Positions 36,903-44,015 of a DNA stretch of 64,000 nucleotides are shown piece after piece. Position 1 is the stretch's first letter. Each line of letters starts with the position of its first letter. This stretch comes from Streptomyces sp. CC208A (lineage in GTDB: Bacteria; Actinomycetota; Actinomycetes; Streptomycetales; Streptomycetaceae), in assembly GCF_030010625.1 (NCBI RefSeq), contig NZ_JASCXN010000002.1, forward strand, positions 1 through 64,000, written 5' to 3'. Both the position numbers and the translations under genes were made by a program. The notes under the pieces were generated by a model that saw nothing but the letters and a program-made list of their open reading frames with translations, was not told where the DNA came from and did not search any database.

Positions 36903-37588
36903 CCTGTCCGGCCTGCGGTCTGGAGGCGGAGGGGGACGATCTCGTGTGCCGGGGATGCTCCGGCAACCTCAGCCGGCCCGTCGTCGCACGGTACGCGGCG
37001 GGCGACGGGGGCGAGGACGGCGGCGGCGAGGGCGGCGCGGCCGAGGAGGAGTCCCCGGTCTGCCCGCACTGCGGGGCCCCGGTGCCGGTGCCGACCAATC
37101 GGATCTGCGTGGTCTGCCAGCGGATGCTGGGGGAGACCGGCCCGTCCCGCGCCTCCGGCCCCGGCGAGCGGGCCGTGGACCCGTACACGACCCGCCGCGA
37201 CCTTCCCGCCACCGTCCTGCGGATCCGGTTCGGCACGGTGGAGCGCACCGTGACGCCGGGCGGCACCCTGCTCCTCGGCCGCGCTCCGGCCGCCCGTACG
37301 ACGCGCGACCTGCTGGAGCGTCACGACAACGTCTCCCGCAGGCACGCCACCGTCGGCCTGGAACCGGACGGCTCCGCGTGGGTGCGGGACGAGCACTCCA
37401 CCAACGGCACCTTCGTGAACAGCACCTCGGTCACCCCCGGGGCGCGGACGCGCCTCCGGGACGGTGACGTGCTGCGGCTGGCCGCGGACTGCACGCTCGG
37501 GATCTCCGTGGATCAGCCCGATCAGCCCGATCAGCCCGATCAGCCGGATCAGTCCGAGCGGCCCGGGGGAGCGGATTCGCGCCCCTGA
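36890..37588 (+). CDS. Double zinc-ribbon and FHA domain protein
   Basis: The 232-residue protein has two zinc ribbons (C6, C9, C20, C23 and C58, C61, C73, C76), the second after an acidic Gly-rich linker. An FHA domain at about 105-205 carries R131, S149-R-R-H152 and N172-G-T, all the phosphothreonine-binding residues. The C-terminus is a DQP repeat encoded by five 9-base units. It should bind phosphorylated kinase or substrate. GAAGGGG precedes the GTG, which overlaps the radical SAM gene by 13 bases. The layout recalls the GarA-like protein at 5860-6693, but with an extra ribbon. Confidence 0.85.
   Translation: MAQLTCPACGLEAEGDDLVCRGCSGNLSRPVVARYAAGDGGEDGGGEGGAAEEESPVCPHCGAPVPVPTNRICVVCQRMLGETGPSRASGPGERAVDPYTTRRDLPATVLRIRFGTVERTVTPGGTLLLGRAPAARTTRDLLERHDNVSRRHATVGLEPDGSAWVRDEHSTNGTFVNSTSVTPGARTRLRDGDVLRLAADCTLGISVDQPDQPDQPDQPDQSERPGGADSRP
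37511..37555 (+). repeat. Five tandem 9-base repeats in the FHA gene
   Basis: GATCAGCCC occurs three times and then twice with one base changed, encoding DQP-DQP-DQP-DQP-DQS. The unit length keeps the frame, so copy number can vary without harm. Confidence 0.85.
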
Positions 37589-37595
37589 GACCGGT

Positions 37596-39176
37596 TCACT
37601 CGCACCCCTTGGCGCTGTTCGCCGTGATCGCCTCGGCCGTGTACGGGCACTGGAAGCCGATCCAGCGCAGCTCCTCCCACAGCTGGGGCCAGGGCTTCAG
37701 CGGGCCGCGGCACACCATGAACTCCTGGCCGTCGTCGGAGACGGGCAGGTCGCTCTCGTAGGCGCCCCGCTTCTCGCACGAGGTGAAGAGCCTGCCGAAG
37801 TGCTCCGGGTCGACGCCGATGGTGATCACGGTGGTCTTGTCCTCGCCGGGCACGCCGAAGTCGGCGTACGAGTTGTGCCCGCTGTACGCCTTCGGCAGCC
37901 CGTACTCCGGCCCCCACCTGTCGATCGCGCCGGCCTGGCCGTAGTGGTTGCCGTAGACGACGGTACGTGCCTGCTCGTCCGGCGGCAGCGAGCGGTGGAC
38001 GGCGCTCACCTGCCGGGTCAGCTCGGGCCAGCCGGCCTGGTCGAACTGGACGATGGCCATCTCGCTGAGGACGGGGTTGGTCGCGTACACGTGGATCGGG
38101 AGCGTCGGCAGCAGCAGGACCGCGCAGCTCGCCGCGTTGAGCCCGGTCAGGCCGCCGATCACACCGAGCCGGACGGTGCTGCGGGCCCACCGGTCGACGA
38201 CCACGGCCCCGGCGGCGAGCAGGACGTACTGCAACGAGGTCGTGTAGGCGCCCTGCCCGCCGATGGCCAGCAGGACGACCACCATCAGGAGGTACGCCCA
38301 GCCGACGAACCGGTAGGCGCGCCATTCGGGGCGGCGCAGCAGCGCGACGAGCCCGGCGATCCACACCGGGCTCAGGAAGAGGCCGATGAGGAGGAGCTGC
38401 ATCGGGAGGAAGGTGCTGCGGGCCAGGCCCTCCAGGGCCTTGGACAGCGCGGCGCTCATCTCCAGCTGCGGCATGCCGTGGGTGATCTGCCAGAGCAGCA
38501 CCGGCGAGGAGACGACCACGGCCACGCCGACCGCGGCCGGGAAGCGCCAGGTGCGGAACACCTGCCGCGGCCCGGACAGCAGCAGGCCGGCCCCGAGGCA
38601 GAGCAGCAGGAGGACCAGCAGGTACTTCGCGGTCAGGCCGACCCCGACCACCACGCCGACCGCCCACCACAGGCGGGTGTCGCGGGTGCGCGCCATCCGG
38701 ATCAGCAGCCAGGACACCGTGAGCCAGGACAGCTCGTCCCAGTTGTTCGTGCCCATGATGTGGCCGGTGTACATGACCAGGCCCGAGGCGAACGCCATGA
38801 GCGCCGCGAGGATCTGCGCCCGGGAACCGCCGCCGAGCTCGCGGGCGATCAGCGGGGCGAGCAGCACGGCGAGGGAGGCGAGCAGCGCCGGCACCACGCG
38901 GAAGCCGAAGAGGGTGTCCCCGAACACCGCCGTCTCGACCCTGGCGACCAGGGCGACGAGCGGCGGCTGGTCGATGTAGCCCCACGCGAGGTGGTGGCTC
39001 GCCGCCCGGGTGTAGAGCTCGTCCACGTGGTAGCCGTGCCGGGTGGCCAGCGCCAGCAGGCACACCGTCATCGAGGCGGCGATCAGCGACACCGGCCGCC
39101 AGGGCACGGGGGCCGGTCTCTCCGGGGACGGGGTTGCCTCTGGTACGGGGGAAGCGGTCGCTTGTGCCAAAGTCAT
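37596..39176 (-). CDS. GT39-family membrane glycosyltransferase
   Basis: This 526-residue polytopic protein of the ArnT/PMT type (glycosyltransferase family 39) uses polyprenyl-phosphate sugars outside the membrane. The catalytic acidic pair sits in HGYHVDELYTRAASH, and YIDQPPLVALVARV is the second conserved loop. About ten to twelve helices follow, then a soluble C-terminal region of about 140 residues with five cysteines. The ATG at 39176 is preferred because ACGGAG precedes it; ATG at 39200 is possible. It may glycosylate envelope polymers or, given its place beside the NRPS cluster, the peptide; neither is shown. Confidence 0.83.
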   Translation of the reverse strand: MTLAQATASPVPEATPSPERPAPVPWRPVSLIAASMTVCLLALATRHGYHVDELYTRAASHHLAWGYIDQPPLVALVARVETAVFGDTLFGFRVVPALLASLAVLLAPLIARELGGGSRAQILAALMAFASGLVMYTGHIMGTNNWDELSWLTVSWLLIRMARTRDTRLWWAVGVVVGVGLTAKYLLVLLLLCLGAGLLLSGPRQVFRTWRFPAAVGVAVVVSSPVLLWQITHGMPQLEMSAALSKALEGLARSTFLPMQLLLIGLFLSPVWIAGLVALLRRPEWRAYRFVGWAYLLMVVVLLAIGGQGAYTTSLQYVLLAAGAVVVDRWARSTVRLGVIGGLTGLNAASCAVLLLPTLPIHVYATNPVLSEMAIVQFDQAGWPELTRQVSAVHRSLPPDEQARTVVYGNHYGQAGAIDRWGPEYGLPKAYSGHNSYADFGVPGEDKTTVITIGVDPEHFGRLFTSCEKRGAYESDLPVSDDGQEFMVCRGPLKPWPQLWEELRWIGFQCPYTAEAITANSAKGCE

Positions 39177-39432
39177 CGGGACTCCGTTCCGTTCCGTCAT
39201 GGCCGGCCGCCGTGCCGGAGGCCGGACACGACTCAGCCGCCCACTATCGGGGCGCGCCACCGTGTCCTCAACGAACTTGAGCCGTGCCGACAGTACGCAG
39301 GCCGTGGCCCGCGCCCGGTGGCGTGACGCGGCTGGCCTCGGAGTTTCGTCCACGGGGCAACTTCATGGCAGGGCCCGGCCCGCCGCCGGGAGACTCGGGG
39401 CGTCGGCCGCCGTCACCCAGGGAAGGCACGGT

Positions 39433-40677
39433 ATGACCACGCCCCTGCCGCGCAACCGCGACTACCGCATCCTCTGGTCCGGCATGTTCCTGTCCGAGAT
39501 GGCGGGTGAGGTCGCGTACATCGCGTTCCCGCTCCTCGTGCTCGCCCACGGCGGCTCGGCGGCCGCGGTCGCCGGTGTCGCCGCGATGCTCGCCGGCGCC
39601 CGCGCCCTGGTCAGCCTGCCCGCCGGGGCGCTGGCCGACCGGGTGGACCGCAAGCGGGTCATGGTGGCGACCCAGTGCGTACGCACCGTGGCGATGCTCA
39701 GCGTCGCCGTCACCGTCCTGCTGGGCGACTGCCCGCTGTGGCTGATCCTGCTGGTGGCGGTCGTCGAGGGCGCGGCCGCAGGTGTCTTCGTACCGGCCGA
39801 GCACGCGGCCCTGCCCCAGGTGGTGCCGGCGAGCCTGCTGCCGCAGGCGCTGGCGCGCAACGCGGCGCGGCCGTTCGCCGCGCTGTTGATCGGTCCGGCG
39901 CTGGCCGGCTTCACGTTCGGGCTGCACGAGGCGCTGCCGTTCACGCTGAACACCTCGGTGCTCGCGGTGTCGTTCGTGGCGCTGGCCGCCCTGCACCTGC
40001 CGCGCCGCGCCGCCCAGGAGACCGCGGCTGTCGCCGCGCCGCAGGTGGGCGGGTTCGCGCCGCTGCTGCGCATGCGGATGATACGGGCGACGACGGCCTG
40101 GATCGTCGGCGTGAACCTCGCGTTCCACACCCTGGTCGTGCTCGTCCTCATCGTGTCGGGCGAGGCCGACGTGGCGCCCGGGCAGATGGGCCTGATGATG
40201 ACGTGCTTCGGCGCGGGCGGTCTGGCCGGCGCCCTGATCGCCGACCGGCTGCACGCGGCGGCGCTGTCGCCGGCGGTCCTGGTCATCGGCTCGACCTGGG
40301 TCTTCGCCGCCGTCGCCGGAGCCATGGCGTACGCACCGCGCGGCGTGCCGCTCGGCATCCTCCTCGGTGTGGCCGCGATGGCCATGCCGGTCGCGAACAC
40401 CACCGTGATCACCTGTCAGCTGTCGGCGGTGCCCGACGGCTTGCGCGGACGCCTCTCAGGGCTGACGGCGCTCGGCTCCGAACTGGCCGCCACGGCCGGG
40501 CCCGTCGTCGCCGGCGTGCTGTCCACCACCACCCGGGACGGCGCCGTGAGCATCCTCGGCGCGGCCGCGCTGCTGGTGGCCGTCGCCGCCCTCGCCACCC
40601 TGAGCCCGACCCTGCGCCGCCTCGCGCTGCCCCGGCCGGTCGACGGTTCGGCCGAGGAACAGCCGGTGCACTCCTGA
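39433..40677 (+). CDS. MFS transporter, probable peptide exporter
   Basis: This 414-residue major facilitator protein has about twelve helices and the motif-A loop GALADRVDRKRVM after helix 2. The N-terminus TTPLPRNRDYRILWSGMFLS resembles enterobactin exporter-like MFS proteins. It lies just upstream of the hydroxylase gene on the same strand, about 75 bases apart. It is the best candidate in the window for export of the NRPS product or for self-resistance. GGAAGG precedes the ATG. Confidence 0.85.
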   Translation: MTTPLPRNRDYRILWSGMFLSEMAGEVAYIAFPLLVLAHGGSAAAVAGVAAMLAGARALVSLPAGALADRVDRKRVMVATQCVRTVAMLSVAVTVLLGDCPLWLILLVAVVEGAAAGVFVPAEHAALPQVVPASLLPQALARNAARPFAALLIGPALAGFTFGLHEALPFTLNTSVLAVSFVALAALHLPRRAAQETAAVAAPQVGGFAPLLRMRMIRATTAWIVGVNLAFHTLVVLVLIVSGEADVAPGQMGLMMTCFGAGGLAGALIADRLHAAALSPAVLVIGSTWVFAAVAGAMAYAPRGVPLGILLGVAAMAMPVANTTVITCQLSAVPDGLRGRLSGLTALGSELAATAGPVVAGVLSTTTRDGAVSILGAAALLVAVAALATLSPTLRRLALPRPVDGSAEEQPVHS

Positions 40678-40751
40678 CCACCGGGTCCGACCATCGACTC
40701 TGACCATCGGCTCCGGCCACCGGCCCTGGCCATCGACAACGGAGGAAGACG

Positions 40752-41789
40752 ATGCTGAAGCTGCGGTTGCGCGACGAGGACGTCGTCGCGATCGAGAAGA
40801 TCACCGACGAGGTCGCGGGGCGCTTCTCGTCCATCGAGGACCCCGCCCTGCACCGGGCCGCGCAGGTCTACGCGCACGAGCTGCCCCGCGGACTGCGGTC
40901 GGCGCTGGTCGACTTCAGGCTGACCGAGCCGTCGGGCGTCCTGGTCGTGTCCGGACTGCCGGTCGACGACACGGTGCTCGGGCCCACCCCGCCGGACTGG
41001 CGCGAGAAGGAGGCACCGGACGCGACCCTGCGTCTCGACATCCCCTTCCTGCTCATCGGCTGCCTGCTCGGCGAGCCGATCGCCTGGGCCACCCAGCAGG
41101 ACGGGCGCCTCATGCACGACATCTTCCCGATCCGCGCCCACGAGCACGGCCAGATCGGCTGGGGAAGCGCGGAGACGCTCGCCTGGCACACCGAGGACGC
41201 CTTCCACCCCCTGCGCACCGACTACCTGGGGCTCATGTGCCTGCGCAACCCCGACGGGGTGGAGACGACCTTCGCCGACATCGCCGACGTCCGGCTCGAC
41301 GACGCGACGCGCGCGGTCCTGGCGGAGAAGCGCTTCAGGATCCTCCCGGACGACTCGCACCGCCCGCAGAACCAGGTCGAGGGCGGCCGGGAGGACCAGG
41401 AGGGCCCCGAGGCGGCCGAGTTGAGGAGGCGCAGCGCCGAGCGGGTGGAGAGCGCCCTGCGGTTCCCCGAGCCGGTGGCGGTGCTCTTCGGCTCGCCCGA
41501 GAATCCATACGTCCGACTGGATCCTTATTACATGCAGGGAGTGCAGGGCGAATACGAGCAGCGGGCACTGGACAAGATCGGAAAAGCCCTGGACGACGCG
41601 ATGAGCGGGGTGGCGCTGGTCCCCGGCGATATCGCTTTCATCGACAACTATCGCGTGGTGCACGGACGCAAGCCCTTCCGGGCGCGTTTCGACGGAACCG
41701 ATCGCTGGCTGCGTCGGCTGAATATCACCCGCGATCTGCGCAAGTCCCGGCATGCGCGGCTCTCGGCGGGCGCGCGCGTCATCTACTGA
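40752..41789 (+). CDS. Fe(II)/2-oxoglutarate-dependent amino acid hydroxylase, VioC/AsnO-like
   Basis: This 345-residue enzyme of the clavaminate synthase-like family has iron ligands H146 and E148 in WHTEDAFHP and H304 in VVHGRKPFRARF. The 2-oxoglutarate-binding arginine lies in GTDRWLRR. The HxE (not HxD) triad and close similarity in these motifs point to the group that beta-hydroxylates free arginine, enduracididine or asparagine (VioC, MppO, AsnO). It should supply a hydroxylated monomer to the NRPS. Exact substrate is not determined. GGAGG precedes the ATG. Confidence 0.87.
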   Translation: MLKLRLRDEDVVAIEKITDEVAGRFSSIEDPALHRAAQVYAHELPRGLRSALVDFRLTEPSGVLVVSGLPVDDTVLGPTPPDWREKEAPDATLRLDIPFLLIGCLLGEPIAWATQQDGRLMHDIFPIRAHEHGQIGWGSAETLAWHTEDAFHPLRTDYLGLMCLRNPDGVETTFADIADVRLDDATRAVLAEKRFRILPDDSHRPQNQVEGGREDQEGPEAAELRRRSAERVESALRFPEPVAVLFGSPENPYVRLDPYYMQGVQGEYEQRALDKIGKALDDAMSGVALVPGDIAFIDNYRVVHGRKPFRARFDGTDRWLRRLNITRDLRKSRHARLSAGARVIY

Positions 41790-42074
41790 GGCGCGGCCCG
41801 GCCGTTCCCGGCTTTCCCACGGCCTCGGAGACTGGCACGGAACACCCGCCGTCGGCCAGTCGATTCTCGGACGACTACGGCCGAATCGCGGTGATCGGGG
41901 TCCGGATGCGGGGCTCGGACGCGGCGGGGACCGGGCCCACCGGGGGTCGGGCGCAGGTGACGGCGCGAACGGCGGTGATGGCCCGCACCGGACACGGGGG
42001 CGACAATTCCGTGGCCCGGACGTGAAATCGGATTACCGTCGTCCGCTGTCGACTTCCTCGTCGAATCACTGTTC
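41790..42074. other. Intergenic region without a recognisable gene
   Basis: Frames through this stretch give Gly/Arg-rich or stop-laden translations. Nothing beyond the approach to the next promoter could be identified. Confidence 0.5.
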
Positions 42075-42104
42075 TTGCCACGGCTGGCGGCTCGCACTTA
42101 GGCT
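42075..42104 (+). promoter_or_regulatory. Promoter of the cluster regulator
   Basis: TTGCCA at 42075-42080 and TAGGCT at 42099-42104 are 18 bases apart. The transcript would start near 42111, giving a leader of about 25 bases with GGGGGAAG before the ATG. Confidence 0.55.
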
Positions 42105-42135
42105 CCGCGTGACAATTGTGTATCGGGGGAAGCCA

Positions 42136-43110
42136 ATGCTGCGCATCAAAGTCTCCAGCGAAGACATACAGCGGCTGAGAATGGTACATACTTTAGGTCC
42201 GGTGTCCGAAGCGGTCTTCGCACTGCACCACTTCGGACGGGACCGGGCCCGCAACGGCGCCGGCTGGCACAGATGCGTCCGCGAGCGCCTCGGCGACGAC
42301 CTCCCCGCCGTGAACGAGGTCGTCTCCCAGTACCAGGTGGTGCCGGATCTCCTGTGGCTGCTGGAACGGGACGGGACCGACGCGGACTCGGTGCCGACGG
42401 CCGTGCGCGCCCGGGCCCGCAGCCTCGCCCAGATCGTCTTCCTGTTCTGCAGCGCCGGCGTCCTGCCCTACTGGTCGCAGATGCGGGCCCGGCTGGAGAT
42501 CGAGCGTGACGTCCGAGGACGGATCGCCATCACGAACGGCGTCGAGTTCCTGCTCGCGGGCCTCCACCCGAAGGTGACCTGGGAGTCCTCGGAGCTGCGC
42601 ATCGCGTCCGAGGCCGACCTGGAGATCCAGCTCGACGGACGCGGCCTGCTCCTGTGTCCCTCGCTCTTCCTCCCCGACAAGACCTGCGTGCTCGTCCGCT
42701 CCGAGCGGCAGTCCAGCCTGCCGGCGCTCGTCTTCTCGGTCCCCCTGGACCTCCACCTCCTGGAGTCGCCCTCCGAGGAGGCGGGGACCGAGGGCGACCG
42801 GGCGCTGGCCGCCCTGGTCGGGGCCACCCGGGCGGCCGCTCTGCGCGCGCTGTCCGAGAGCGGCACCACCGGTGATCTGTCCGACCGGCTCGGCATCTCC
42901 CTCTCCGGCGCCAGCAAGCAGGCCACCGTCCTGCGCGAGGCGGGCCTGATCACGACGCTCCGCAACCGCACCACCGCCATGCACACGCTCACCCCGCTCG
43001 GCCTGGCGCTCCTGCAGCGGGAGTTGCCCACCGAGACCGTCGGTCTCCCGGGCCACGCCGACAGCCTCCGGGCGGGCGCACGAAGGAGCCGTCCCGTTCC
43101 TCGCTGTTAG
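42136..43110 (+). CDS. ArsR-like winged-helix regulator with a TTA codon
   Basis: This 324-residue protein has a C-terminal winged helix at about 235-305 (DLSDRLGISLSGASKQATVL, then HTLTPLGLALLQRE). The N-terminal domain of about 220 residues (MLRIKVSSEDIQRLRM, then SEAVFALHHFG) resembles the DUF5937 part of Streptomyces ArsR-like regulators. Codon 20 is TTA, so translation should need the bldA tRNA, a usual mark of pathway-specific regulators. It is the probable transcriptional switch for the NRPS genes. It converges on the degenerate ABC ATPase gene. Confidence 0.75.
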   Translation: MLRIKVSSEDIQRLRMVHTLGPVSEAVFALHHFGRDRARNGAGWHRCVRERLGDDLPAVNEVVSQYQVVPDLLWLLERDGTDADSVPTAVRARARSLAQIVFLFCSAGVLPYWSQMRARLEIERDVRGRIAITNGVEFLLAGLHPKVTWESSELRIASEADLEIQLDGRGLLLCPSLFLPDKTCVLVRSERQSSLPALVFSVPLDLHLLESPSEEAGTEGDRALAALVGATRAAALRALSESGTTGDLSDRLGISLSGASKQATVLREAGLITTLRNRTTAMHTLTPLGLALLQRELPTETVGLPGHADSLRAGARRSRPVPRC

Positions 43111-43147
43111 CTACGCGCATCACGGCCGTTCAGCTACGCGCATCACG
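43109..43147. repeat. 16-base direct repeat at the regulator's stop
   Basis: AGCTACGCGCATCACG occurs at 43109-43124 and again at 43132-43147 with a seven-base gap (period 23). The first copy overlaps the last two bases of the stop codon. Confidence 0.8.
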
Positions 43148-43185
43148 TCCGACGCCGCCACGATCCACGAACCCGGACAGGGGCC

Positions 43186-43827
43186 TCACGGCATGACCCG
43201 TGTCTCGACCACGCGTCCCTCGGCGAGCATCACCACCACGTCGGCCCGTTCCAGCGAGGCCAGGCCCTCGGCCGCGGCCACCACGCACAGCCCCCGCCGG
43301 TCCACCGCCTCGCGCAGCAGGTCCAGGACCGCCGCCGCGGCGACCGGCGGAAGCCCGCTCGTGAGACGGTCGGCGACCAGGACGTCGGGAGCCCCGGCGA
43401 CGGCGACCGCGACGGCGGCCGCGCGCTGCCCCTTCTCCGTCAGGTCGCGTACCGGGGTGTGCCGTTCCTCCCACAGGTCCAGCCGGTGCACGGCGTCACG
43501 CAGCACCTTGGCGGCTCCCGCCGGCAGCTCGTCGAGCGCCGTGGCGAGGGTGCCGGCCGCCGCCGGCTGCTCCGCCACCGGCAGCAGCCCCACGTGCGCG
43601 AGCCGGAGGCCCTCCGCGAGCCGGACCTCGCCCTCCGTCACCGGGTCCAGACCCGCGGCGCACCGCAGGACGGCGGTCCTGTCCTCGGCGGCCGGCCCGG
43701 CCACGGCCGTCCAGGTCCCGCGCTCGCAGGCGAAGGACACGCTCTCGATCACGTACGCGGACTCGTCGCCCCCGGCTCCGATCCTGCCGGCGCGGCTCAG
43801 CCGCAGCGCCGGATGATGCTCAGTCAT
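43186..43827 (-). CDS. Degenerate ABC-type ATPase homologue
   Basis: This 213-residue protein follows the layout of an ABC ATPase, but every catalytic motif is altered. Walker A is GPAAEDRT instead of GPSGSGKS(T), the signature is LTEKGQR, the Walker B end is VLVADRLTSGLP with Arg in place of the catalytic Glu, and the switch His is absent. It probably cannot hydrolyse ATP. It has no adjacent permease. It may be a regulatory relic or bind another protein of the cluster. The start is MTEHHPALRL after an AAAGGG site. Confidence 0.7.
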   Translation of the reverse strand: MTEHHPALRLSRAGRIGAGGDESAYVIESVSFACERGTWTAVAGPAAEDRTAVLRCAAGLDPVTEGEVRLAEGLRLAHVGLLPVAEQPAAAGTLATALDELPAGAAKVLRDAVHRLDLWEERHTPVRDLTEKGQRAAAVAVAVAGAPDVLVADRLTSGLPPVAAAAVLDLLREAVDRRGLCVVAAAEGLASLERADVVVMLAEGRVVETRVMP

Positions 43828-44001
43828 GGTGGTCCCTTTCCCCCCTCGGGAGGTAGGTTGTGCAACCGGTCCGCCGTCCCCGTTCCACTCCGGCGGAGGT
43901 GGGCCGACCCTGTCCACCCCCCGTTCCCGACAATCGGCCTGACCGGCATGTTAGAGCTTCCGTCAGCGCGGGGCCCATACCTTCCGCCGCAGGGAAACAA
44001 C

Positions 44002-44015
44002 TACAGCCTGCTGTA
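44002..44015. promoter_or_regulatory. Palindrome abutting the histidine kinase start
   Basis: TACAGC-CT-GCTGTA is a perfect 14-base palindrome ending one base before the ATG. A bound regulator here would block translation start or early transcription. Confidence 0.55.

Larger units (their letters stand above)
30819..37588 (+). other. Candidate novel operon: kinase, MSGPK protein, ClpB-like AAA+, radical SAM, zinc-ribbon/FHA
   Basis: Five genes overlap by 4 to 13 bases with no gap, so they are almost certainly co-translated. The parts list combines phospho-signalling (kinase plus FHA), a protein-remodelling motor and a radical SAM activase. I know of no described system with this combination. 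It is bounded by a lone Rieske gene and the NRPS region. Confidence 0.7.

Noticed and set aside
30819..37588. Type VI secretion or contractile-tail system (kinase, FHA and ClpV-like ATPase recall the T6SS phosphorylation pathway)
   Set aside because: No sheath, tube, baseplate or membrane-core genes are present in the window; only the regulatory analogy remains.
41752..42135. In-frame extension upstream of the ArsR-like regulator
   Set aside because: The extension is Gly/Arg-rich, overlaps the hydroxylase gene, and a promoter and ribosome binding site lie directly before the ATG at 42136.
43186..43827. ATPase partner of the FtsX-type permease at 61449
   Set aside because: Its Walker A and B motifs are destroyed and it is 18 kb away on a separate transcript; the true partner is more likely just beyond the right edge.
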